From assembly GCF_963678635.1 (NCBI RefSeq), contig NC_087064.1, positions 58,972,338-59,036,337 of the forward strand: a DNA stretch of 64,000 nucleotides, written 5' to 3'. This DNA is from Symsagittifera roscoffensis. Lineage: Eukaryota > Xenacoelomorpha > Acoela > Convolutidae. Shown piece by piece: positions 11,801 through 23,800 of this stretch; positions within the stretch are counted from its first letter, which is position 1, and every line of letters begins with the position of its first letter. A model generated the notes under the pieces. It was given only the letters and a program-made list of their open reading frames with translations, was not told the DNA's origin and searched no databases. The position numbers and the translations under genes are program-made.

Positions 11801-14800
11801 AATCCTTTGACCCATCGGGAATCGGCTGTCATGTCGCACGCTTTGTATCCATGTGTTCCATCGTCGACAGGGTTGTCTTTGCTGGGTGCATATCTCCAAT
11901 CTTGTTGCGATGTCGGGTCCAAGAATCAGTTGAGGCGGTTGGCAATGAAGATCCTGTGGCGCCGATTCGGAGAATTAATCCATTGTAAAACGGTCCCACT
12001 GTCTGTCAAGAGCGTTCTGCTGTCAACCTTGATGTCGTGATGTCCTCTGAAAAATTGTGCAAATTTAGCTCCATTTGTCATGGCTTGTAGTTTCAAGCTC
12101 AGTTTTGTCATCATTTTGAGGGGCTACTCGTGCTTTTCCGATGATTAAGTTTACTTCCTCTGTATTATCGGTGTAGATTATCCTGAAGTAAGTAACTGAT
12201 GCAAGGGCAAGCTCCGAGGCGATGTTGAAGATATGAAGCTGATCGCCGAAAAATTTTTTTTCCTGTGCTGAAGTAATTCCGTGGCAGCCAAATGTCGTTG
12301 AACTGGTTGCTTCTTTGAATCCATTCGTTGAGATCCTTCAGAGGGTCCAGGTTAAGGGGTTTTTCCCACTGAGGTCGAGTATTCCAGGCAAGTTGAAAGG
12401 ATTTCCAATTCGTATAGTCAATGGCATAGTTATTCCAAGTGTGTCGAAAATTGAAGAAACAAACTTCAGTAGTTTGCGCTGGGTGAGGTCATTTTTGTCG
12501 ATCGTCAGAATATTCTTGGCTTCAACAAGAAGTACGTCTTTGTCGGGCTTCCATTTGACCCCTAGAATTCTTTTGAGAGGTTTTTCGTCTGATATGAGGC
12601 TGTCGCTGTTTCCCATGTTGTTCTCATTGATGGTCCCTGGAAACTATTTAGAGTTGGATGGCCACTTTGTGAGGTTAAAACCTCCGCGGCTAAACTTTGT
12701 TTGAAGTTCTTTCATCAATACGGTGGCTTCGGCAGGCAGTGATACGGCTATATAGAGGTCCTCCATGTAGATGTTCCTTTCTGTGATTTGAACCAAATTG
12801 GGGAATTCTTCGGCATTGTCTTTCGCTCATTGCCGGGTAGCGTAGCAGGCCACACAAGGTGATTCCGCTGCAGCGAAGATGTGGCGACTATATTGGTAGG
12901 TGATAGGCTTGTGTTGATCATCTTTCCATAGTATTCGTAGGTACGGCGATCTTGAGGCTAACGAAGACCTGTTTGAACATTGCCTCGATGTCTGCTGAGA
13001 TGGCAATTTGGTCTTCACGGAATCTCATGAAATCTCCGGTGAGGTTTTTGAGGAGGTCCGGACCAGTTAGAAGGGTGACGTTGAGAGAGACTCCTTTAAA
13101 GTTGCAGGAGGCGCTTAGTGTTCGGCGTACTTTTCCAGGATGGTTGACATTTGTTACTGGGTGGTGAGGCAAATATTTTTTTTTGGAGTTAACCGGGGTT
13201 TGTCTACGTCGACGATGAGTCCTTTCTGAAGATCCCTATGGATGGTTTCCTGGTACATGGCTTCCATGGTGGGGTTTCTTCGTAGTCGTTGTAGAAGGCT
13301 GTCGAGTTGTTTGTTGGCAAGCCCTCGGTGGCTGGGCAAATGTCGATCGCGTTTTCAAAGCATTCCAACTGCGTAGTGTCCATAACTTGTCCAGGGCTTC
13401 CGTGTCGTCTGCAGAGAGGCTGCGCTGGTCCATTGAGATTCCGTTGGCGTCCACCTTCATCCATTCAGCTACATGTCAAAAAAACAAATCGTCCGATTTG
13501 AAGTGAATGATGTTGGGGTCATTCATTAAGGGTTTAGTCATGTGTCCCCAAAGAGACCATCCTAAGGCGTTTTCCGCTCAATCAGTATATTCTGTTTCGA
13601 TGAGATGGCTTCTGTTGGTGTCACTAGTTCGGCGAAATTGCATCTTATGGTGAGTCCAATATCCTTCGAAGGCAGTGTTGGAATAGGAATAAGTTGCAGC
13701 TGTTTATTCTTTTGGCAGATAAAGTTGACAAGCTCAGGGTCAAAAAGTGAGAGGTTTCAATCCATTATGATGTCGTTGAGCTGAAAAGGCTGCTGTCAAC
13801 GTTTGTAGTGTTCAATCGCAATGGTCATCTAGGAAGAGGCGGTGTCGGATGAATTCAAAGCTTGATTAAGCTGAACCCTGTCGTTTAACTTCAGATCTGG
13901 TTTGAATTAAAGAGCAATTTATGATTTCAGCACTTTGACTTTGCTAGCGCAGTCAAGCATTGCATAGGCATGTACTATATGATGTCATAAGAGATCGTTT
14001 CTGGCAATATTGGAATCTCGCGAGTCGATTTCCATTTTTTTGTACTGGAGGTGCAATTTGTTGCATCATCTTGTGGGTTAGCGTTCCTATTTGTTGGTCC
14101 TTGCGTCCTGTCGAGTTGTTTGAAATGTAATTGTTAATGTTATGTAGCAGAGTGTGGTGTTTCTGTTTGCATCCATCTGTCTTACAGGTCCGTGTTGAAT
14201 GACAGTTGGCAAATGTGTGGGGGCTGAGGCAGTTAAAGCAGAGTTTTAGACGTCTGGCATGGTGTAGTCAGTCTTTGGTTTTCATGGCTATGATGTGCTG
14301 GCAATTTCCGAGGTAGAGCAACTGCGTTTTCCGGGCACAAATCCTTTCGTTGCTCCTTGTGTACTGGCTGATGTTGTTGTATGCAATGAAAGTTCGGGAT
14401 GTTGATGTGATTTTTTGGTCGGTTGGCTGAAAACGCTTGTTGATTGCTGCTGGACAGGTCGGTGCAGGGCTATGGCATAGACGAACCATATCTTCAATTC
14501 AATGAGCGAAGGCCTCGGAGGTTTTGTTGAAGGTTGTAACGATTCCTTTCCAGTCGGCAGAGTCTCTGGAGTTTCCTTAAAATTGTCTGATCGTTCGTTG
14601 TAGAGTGGAGATCGTGGTGGAATCCAAGCGTTGTGAAGTTGTCAACCATTGTCTGCATGAAAATAGCGAGATCCTTGTAACTTCTGTTGGGTCGTAGAGT
14701 CGGGCTGCTGATGTTGTCCAGTCGTCGAATGAAGGAATTTACTATCTTCGTCGGGTTTTAAAGTCGTTTTCCAGGCATTGGAGAGCTGAGTTAAATATTA

Positions 14801-17800
14801 ATCCGTTGCATTCGTTGCCGCGCTTGAGGGTTTTAGCATTTTCGGAGACAAGTCGCTGCATATGGGTCATTTTCTCCGATCGGGACGTGTCTTGGGTGTC
14901 GATTGTCGCGTTGAAAAGTCCGGTCCAATCTTATCATTGTTCCGGGTTTCCGTCACATATAAATCTCTTGACAATTAGAACTGATTCCCTGAAGGTCTTG
15001 AAAATCTTTTGCTGGTTGCTGAAGTTCGGAAGTACTGTTTTTGCGTATCTGTCACGTTTTGAGGTGCAATGACAACTGGTAGGTTCTAGTATGCTGTTTG
15101 TTGATATCCATGCTGAAGTGAGGGCTGTTTGCTGAAAATCAGGTGGGTCACTTGATTAGGCTGGTGCTGGCGGCTGCTGACTTTATCATTCATGCATGGA
15201 GCCGGCTGCACTATTGCTGGGTTGATAATCAATGCGTGTCCTGAGTTGTTCGTTTGTAAATCCGGATGTGGTCGTATAAGGGGCTGTGTTCGTTTCAAAT
15301 ATCGAGTCGGCTGGTTTCCGGTCTTGTTGTCCTAGGACCATATACTCTACCATCGAAATTAGGCTGTAAGGCTGGCCGAGTTGTTGACTGCAGTGTCGAT
15401 TCAAAGACGAAGTTTATAAGTGTCGGCTGATGTCTGTTGTAAAGGCTTGGTGAGTTGCTGCGGGGGACACTGTTTTCTCTGTCGGAAGATATGGGACTGA
15501 AGGCGTTGAACTGGTTCTGAAATACTGGCTGTTGAGTTGAGACTTGAAAATCTGCAAGAGGGGGTTTACTTGTACAGAGGTGAGTTGTCTGAAGACGCTG
15601 CGTTATTGTGGCATAAAGATCGTCTGTTACTCTTGTATGTTGCTGATAAGAGTGGAATTGCTGTTCCGTCAAATGAAGTTGAGTTGCGACTAGGGGCATT
15701 GATGAAGGCTGAAAAAATGGCGCTGCAGTGTTCAGTAATCGCGTCGTTGTAGCTTCCGCCTGTCTTTTGTCAAATTGAATTTGAGCTCCGAAGTTATCGT
15801 CGTACTGCGTTCCATGAAGTTGAGCTTCTGGGGTGCGCGAATGACTAGTCAAATTTTCTGACATGTCGACAATAGGTTGCGGCATTGATGCGGTGTCCTG
15901 AAATGGGATGCTGTAGAGTTGAGTTCTATTAGTGGGCTGTGGGGGAGGCGCAAAAATAATTGCAGCAGCTTGTGGGCATGAAGTGGCTCATCGTAAACAT
16001 TCGTCAATGATGAAGACTTCGTGTTAAATGTGGGTGAGGTTGGCATTGGTGCTCCGGAGAAACTTGGCAAGAAGGTTGCTGACGTTGAAGGCGAGGGGTG
16101 CTCGCTTTGAAGTTGACCGGCGTCGGTGTTGTCTTATGGTTTAACTGTACAGCGCGTTGTAGCGGCTTGATGAGTCGGTTCGTTGTTCATAGCGTTGCGA
16201 ATTGTAACGGGCGTAGACACGTTGCTGTTCAAACGTGAAGAAACTGAGGAAGTTGAAGGGGACAATCGAAGAGACTTATCGTATCTTCTGTATTCTATCT
16301 GCATTTTTCTGTAGTTAAATTTCTGACTTGAGACGAGCTAATAATAACAGTTTTGATTAACTATTTCTGGCGTTCATGATCTTTAGAATCTTGTCGTTCA
16401 TGAAAACAATTAGCGTGTCTCAATCGCTCCTTAACATAGAAGTTAGGTCGATGTTATCGCGGCTTGCAATGAGTTCGGTTAGTTTAGAGGATAATGATGA
16501 TATTTCGTGATCAATTAAAAGCATTTGTTTGTGTTAATTACAATCCGAAGGGTTGTCTCCTTTATTTTGCACTGTGGTTTTACCTGAACCCTTCTCTTAT
16601 TTCATATAGTAGGCATGCATGCTCAAGGCGTAACCGAATTTGAAAACCCTAAAAAATGTCAAAAAATTTTGCGCTCGAAATGGAACAACTTGTCGTATTA
16701 GGAAATTGGAGTAACCAACAATAAATTGATGCAAAGCAAAACAAAATCGATAAAAAATTTTGTTTTTCTCTGAAGGATACATTAACATTAACGACAATGA
16801 TGAAAACAAAACGGAACAAACACGGCTAATTGAAGTCGTAGGCTCGAAAAAAACTTGGGAGCCATAACGACCCGTACTAAATCTCTGAAGGCAACATGAG
16901 TTTATAAATGAGTGATGAGAGAACTAGGAAGGGGACAATCAGGAGTGTGGGAGACAGTTACCGTACCAAATCCTAAGTATTTCACAAGAGATGAGAGAGA
17001 GAGGAAGATTGAGAGTTCTTACAGTGGTATATGTATCGTTCTTTATTCAACATGCTTGTCTACCTGACACATTTGAAAAAATAACCAAACAAAAAAAGGC
17101 TACTTAGCTGAATGAATACTGGATCTAATTGCTAAAGTAATTCAAATAGTCTTTTTGGGAATTGATTTTAATTGATTTAATTGAGACTTGGCTTTTGCTC
17201 AGTTGGCAATTGACCTTTGTGATATGTTTCTATTGTTGTCTGTAATGTTTTTGACCCGTGCGTCATAGTGGCGGGAACATCATCAAAAAGAAAAAATACG
17301 GTGGAGGGATAGTTAGAGAGTTCCGAAAAATTATCCAAAAACAGCTGCCTCAAATTCTGTTTTCATTTCTATGTAATCCCTAGAGAATTTTTTTGCCATA
17401 TGATTGCAATAAAATTTTTTATTTTGCCGTATTATTTCAAAAAGATCAATTTTCTCTTTAGAATCCTACCCCGGGTCGCAATTGAGAATTGTTTTGCGAC
17501 CATTGCGACACAAATTGGGCATGAGTATACTGCAACTTTGAGGGACTGAGTATGCAACTTGAGTCCATTTCAAAATGTGGCTACCATGTGCAACTGAAAT
17601 GTTTTGATCGACTTTGCCCGACCCATCAAAGACTTGTTGCAACTTTGAGCAAACTAAGCTTTAAGCGCAAATTTTTGCGACACAAAACAATTTGTTGTGG
17701 TTTAAGGAAACGCTTAACACTTTATTGCGATAATTGTTTTTCTGTTGTATAACCATTAAAATCATGAAAATTCTCGGAGAGGGCAATTAGTTTCAGTGAC

Positions 17801-20800
17801 CAAATGGGTGAGTGTTTGGTTCTACAAGTTTATAGTTAGGCCAAGTATTCTTGTTGTTCCGACTTTCGATACGAAAGTAACGGAATATTTGTGCTCGGGG
17901 TGGGTTTTTTTTTTTCTTCAGACAAATTTCGACTTTTTAACTAGCCATTTTTGACGCAATTTTTTTATATCATTCGAAAGGTATATTTGTCTTGAGCTCA
18001 AATTTGAAAAGATATTTCACCTGTGATCAGTTTTCGTAAAGTTACGGGGGTTTAAAGATTGGCATTTTGGCCAATTTGGGACAATTAACGCGCGAAATAT
18101 TTCGCGCTATTAACGCGTAAGCGGAGAGTTAATCCGTCTTAGAAATCGTTCCAAATTGGTTAAAAGAAGCTTATTTGCCATAATTGGTTGGTTACAAAGA
18201 GCGAAATCTATCCTTTTGTACTTTATATGGCGTGGGGGGGGGGAGGATTTTCATTAAAAAAATTTCAAATTTTAGAAAAAAATAATTTTTCATTTTGTTT
18301 TATTTCATTGAATTTTTAATGTTATTACTGCTCCATAAACCTTAAAAGACAGTCGGAACATTCAGGGCTTCGCCCTGATACGAGCAGTCTTGTTTTGTTT
18401 GAATATGGCAAGCTTCACGAGTGGCGTTGTGAGGATTGCGAACACTGCTTTATTACGCATCATTGCGCGACGCCATCAGGACTAGCAAACAACAAAAAAC
18501 TTGTTGTTCCGACTTTCGATACGAAAGTAACGGAATATTTGTGCTCGGGGTGGGTTTTTTATTTCTTCAGACAAATTTTGACTTTTTAACTAGCCATTTT
18601 TGACGGAATTTTCTTATATCATTCGAAAGCTATTGTTGTCCTGAGCCTAAATTTGAAAAGATATTTTACTTGTGATCATTTTTCGTAAAGTTATGAGGGT
18701 TTAAAGATTGCCATTTTTGGCCAATTTGGGACAATTAACGCGCGATATAATTCGCGCTATTAACGCGTAAGCGGAGATTTAATCCGTCTTAGAAATCGTT
18801 CTAGATTGGTTGAAAGAAGCTTATTTGCCATAATTGATTTGTTACAAAGAGCGAAATCTGTATTTCTGTACTTAACATGGCGTGTGGGGGATGATTTTAA
18901 TAAAAAAATTTCAAATGACACTTGAAATTATTTGGAGTGTATTTGGAGTTAATAAATTGAAATCGATGGTGTGGTTGTCTTGATGGTGTATTAGTTGTGT
19001 AATGGTGAAACCCGGTTGTTGATGAATTGTTGTGCTTGCAAGAAAAGTGGGAAAGCCACGCCATGTACAGTTGTACTGCAATTTTTTGGTAACCCAAACT
19101 GATTTTTGCCAACAGTTGAATTAGAGGTTTCAAAAATTGTCCCAGATATCCAAATGGTCAAGGCTAGATGGTGAGCCGAGTTAGAAATTCACAAAAGAGC
19201 AAATGGTCTAGTTGAAGTCATTGGGACTGCTTCTTGATGAATTGTGTTCACAGAACAGTCATCGTTGAGCAGAGACTGTGGTAACTAACTGAACCTCTAA
19301 GGTTTTATAATGAAAACTGAAGTTGAACCATATTGTTTTTCTTTTGTTAGTTTCCGATTTGTTGACTGTGTACGGATACACAGATCTGAGAGAGAATGAC
19401 TCTCTATCTTTGCAATAAAGGTCGTGTAGAGTTGACCTTGGTTATTTATAAAAATGTACTATAATTTACAGATAACAATATGAATAGCACGTTCAAGGCC
19501 ACTGTATGATTACTGCATGGTTACTGCAATTGCAGTAGCAGTTGCGGTACCACATACCCCCTCGGCCAAGAAAAATTTTATAATACGTTATCAAATTTTT
19601 AATAATAATAATGAATAGGAGTTTTAATACTCAGTTTAAGGAGTTTTATTCTTTTTCGCACTGATTTATAATCACTTTCCCTCGCTTTCCTCGTGTTCTT
19701 CTTCGAAATTTAGTGGGACTCGCCACTCCGCGTTCCATGATTGGTTTATGTTGAGAGCCTCGCTGCCAAACTTTCTTCGGAAAAGGTGCTTCTCAAGCAG
19801 ACCAAATTTGGTTTCCACCGAATTCGACGCCCCGGGTCTGAAGTTTGCTAACTTAACTCGGTACGCTTCAAGTGCGGCTCGATTTAAATCTAATAGATCG
19901 TTTTCATACGAGATTGCCTTCACCGAATGCTTAATCGGATTTCCGTATCTGGTTGGCCCCTTCTTGGCTCTTCCGCTTTTACGGACCGATGTTTCCTCAA
20001 CTTCTGATTCATCCGAGAACCCCGGAGGATTCATAGATTCATCTTCGACATCCGCGTCCTCTTTAGATTGCAAAATCTCTGCCGCCGTGCGTTGTACTCC
20101 GCGTTCGAGTACTTGGTCAGCTAACCGATTCCTGTCATTTGCCGATAGATCTTTACTGTTGAATGTGTCGAGGATTGTTTCGGGAGATGTATTTCGTGAG
20201 ATTTCTTTCTTGTTTCTCGTTTTGCAGTGTGTATTTGGTACGTCTCCCGAATTTGGTACGTCTCTTGTTTTGGACGAGCACGCCTGATCTTCCGCTTGAG
20301 GTTCTTGCACTTCTGCTGCCGTCGCAGCATTTTTAGTTTGAACAGTGCTTTGTTGAGCATCTTTTGGGTTTACGCCCACCTTTGCCTTGGATTTTGAGAC
20401 GAATGGGCCAGCCAGGTTTGGCTTTGCTCTTCGAACTGCTAGATTTAGTCCACCGCCTTGCAGAATGTCTTTTGACGTGACCACCGACGGGCTGTCCTGA
20501 AATTTCAGCTTTGCATCAAATGGATCTATGCTGTGCTGCTCTAGCAGTAATTCCTCGTCCGACTGACTAATTTCGGCCTCATCCTGTTCGTTGGCCTGTC
20601 GCTTCGGTTGCCTCTGCTGCTTATTCTTAGGCTCTTCTCCTGTTGGGGAACGCCTGTTGTTGCTTTTCTCTTTATCTGGAACAGCAACCTTAACTTTAGC
20701 GACATCACTCTTTCGGTAAATGGACCCTGCTGCTGTTTTGACGGTAGAGGGCGTTTTGGACACGACTCGTCCTTTCAATGGCTTCATAAGGGCTTTACCA

Positions 20801-23800
20801 CTTTTCCTCCCCTCGTCCTTTCTAATCAGGATTGGTGACGACTGGCGTTGATTGAAGATGGTTTCTGGCTTGTCCTCAATGAACCCACGTTTCCACGAAT
20901 ACAGCATTTCCTTGCGCAATTCGGGGTTAAAGCTACTCGTCTCGTCCACCGTACGCCTTAGGTCATTAGCAGATGTATCGCGGCGTGTTTGATTCCATCT
21001 GGCGTTGGCTTCTAGAAGCTCTTTCAGGGCCCGCGCTCTTGCCCGATCCTTTGCCATGTCTTTTTGTTGCTTGAATATTGGACTCACGTCTCGGCTATTT
21101 TGTCCTTTTCGGACAATCTTTAGATTATCGCGAGACTGGTTGATTCGCTTTTTAAGTTGGGAGGCCGTCAGAGCTGAACGTTCTAGATGTTCCTTTTCTA
21201 AACGATCAGAGTTTCGTAAAAACTTATCACTGAGAATTTTAAATTCTGTTTTTGGCAATCTCCCGAAATGAGCCTCAAATGGCGACATTTTAATTGTCTT
21301 CTGTTTACTCCAACGGAGGTCACGAAGTATCGTACCAAGGCATAATTTTATTGATGTTACGTTTTCATCGAGTAACATTACTCCCAACCTTCTTTTGATA
21401 GTTTGTATAGTGCGTTCCACTAAACCGCATCCGCGATGGTCTCCCACTGGACAAAATTTTTGTTCAATGTTATTGTCGGAACAAAATTTTCTCATTGATT
21501 TGCCCTTAAACCCGGAAAATTGATCCGTTCTAACTGATTCGGGTATCCCATGTATATCAATATATGAGCGAAGAAATTTTATCGATGACTTTCCCCCTGT
21601 TGATTTAGTGATTTTCACTGACGGAAATTTTGAATACCTATCGATTGCTACCAACAGATAAATTTTTTTTCCTTTGAAATCTTCAAGTGGACCCGCGTAG
21701 TCTGACTGAACTTCTTGACCTGGCCGCGTTAGCAGTGGAAGGGGCTTTGTAGCATTTTTTGGTATGATGTATTTTGCATTTTTACCGTAGCGGGTGCAGC
21801 TTCTGCATTCCTCTGCAAGATTGACGATATCCTTGTGCATGTGCGGCCACCACAGGTATTTCGACACATCCAGCATCGCTTCCTGGCCTGGGTGACCTCG
21901 GTGGATCCTCTTCAGCACCGCCAAACGCAATTGTTCCGGAACAGCTAGTCGGTTGTCAACCAGTATACAGTCGTCCACGACTGAGAGTTGATGCCAGAGA
22001 GGATTAGTATACGTGCCCATCAACTCGAAGCTGTATCGGTCATTCCCCTCAATCACCCGCCGCAATCTATCCATCCAAACGTCCTCTGATATCAGTTCCG
22101 CTAAGAGGCTTCTATCTGCTTCTTCTGGAATCGTGACTTGTTTTGTCTTTCTTAATTATGCTGACTTCTGGAGTTTCCGGAGGGCTTTCAGCTGTAAGGT
22201 CCACTTCAATGATTTGGGGAATTCCTCTCTGGGTATTGAATTCCAATGATTGGTCACTTCTGTTCAGATCGTCCAGGACTGTTCGTGCTTCTAATTCTAG
22301 TAAGCTTTTTGGGTTGTTTGGTTTTTCTGCCCCCATGAGATCCCAAAATGACATCAGAGTTGTTTCACTATTTCCTGCCGCATTTCCGGATGTGATTTCC
22401 TTGCATCCTTTAGACTTGACTGGTTTTCTTACTGTCCTCCACTCAATCTGGGGTACATCTAACTCAGAATCGTCTGACTCTTGCCTACTGCACGCAGCAC
22501 CTCTCTTCGCCATCCTTGTTCGGGAGAAGGTGGTTTCCGTCACTTGTTCTGTTAGTTCGTTTTCCCTCCGATTTTCATCCTGTCTGTTTGACGTTTTCTT
22601 TGATTTTCCTGAATTGCTTTTTTCCATTTTGTCTTCCAACGCCGCCTTTGTGAAATCTGCTGATTGTTTTGAATTCGAGATATCTTTTTGTTTGATAGAA
22701 AGTGTATTAAATTTTGATTTATCGACCAACTGTTTCTCACGAGCTAATTTGTCCAATGTGTTTTTCGTGTTTTTCTGGTTCTGATCTGTTTGAAAACTTG
22801 AGTTTTGACCGTTTTCGTTCCGGTCGAGCTTTGTCCGGTTTTGAACAAATTGGTTGTCATAGCAACCGCGTGATGAGCTGTTTTTACAGTAGTTAGTTTC
22901 TCTTGTTATTCTAGAATGTTCTAGAATGTTGATAGCACTATTTTGATTTGTTTCACTAAACCGACTGCTTAAACAGTCGAGTGTTTTGTGGAAACTTTCA
23001 ATAGACGTCACTACAAATCTCTCATCCAGTTCCGATTCCGGCCATGGTTCCCCATTAGGTTCCCTTGACAAATAATCAACAATACCCATATCCCTTCCTG
23101 GAATATGAGTAATTGTAAATTGATAAGGTAGTAATCGGTCAACCCACCTGGTTAGTCGAGATTGATACGTTTTATTAGATCTATGTTCCCCCAAAGCAGA
23201 TGTTAACGCCTTATGATCAGTTGCTATCACAAATTCTTTCCCCAGTAAATAGTGTTTGAAACGATCTACCGCCCAAACTACTGCTAACAGTTCAAGTTCA
23301 TTGGTAGAATATTTTTGTTCTTGGGAATTTAGATACCGGGATGCAAATGCAATCGGTATCCACTCGTTTTGATGAGACCATTGTTCCAGAGTAGCCCCTA
23401 GACCGCTATGACTTGCATCGCACTTTATTCTAGTTTGCTTTAATGGATCTTAATAGTTTAATAAAGCGATATTAGCAACTGCCTTTTTGATATACTCAAA
23501 AGCTACTGAGTGTTGATTGTTCCACTCAAATTTTTTCACTGGTAAACGAACATTTTTCATTTTCTTTTTTTCGTTTTCTTCTTTCAGCAGTGGTCTAAGT
23601 TTTTCATTTAAACTAGCCGCATTTGGGATGAATTTCGACAGATGATTGATGCTACCCATGAACGATCTGAGTTGTTTCAGTGACTTGGGGGGTTTGAGAT
23701 TTGCAATAGCCTCGGTTTTCGTAATTTTTGGTATTATACCGTGTATCGACAGATTATGACCTAACCAGTTCACTGCAGGCTGAAAAAATTCACATTTCGA

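Larger units (their letters stand above)
10644..17279 (-). mobile_element. Element C: decayed BEL/Pao LTR retrotransposon
   Basis: Two diverged flanking repeats (10644-11042 and 16871-17279) enclose minus-strand fragments of gag, RT, RNase H and the integrase N-terminus in BEL/Pao order. Many frame changes and stops. The integrase catalytic core is absent: only about 200 bp separate its zinc-binding region from the 3' LTR. No target duplication is visible. Non-functional relic. Confidence 0.85.
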
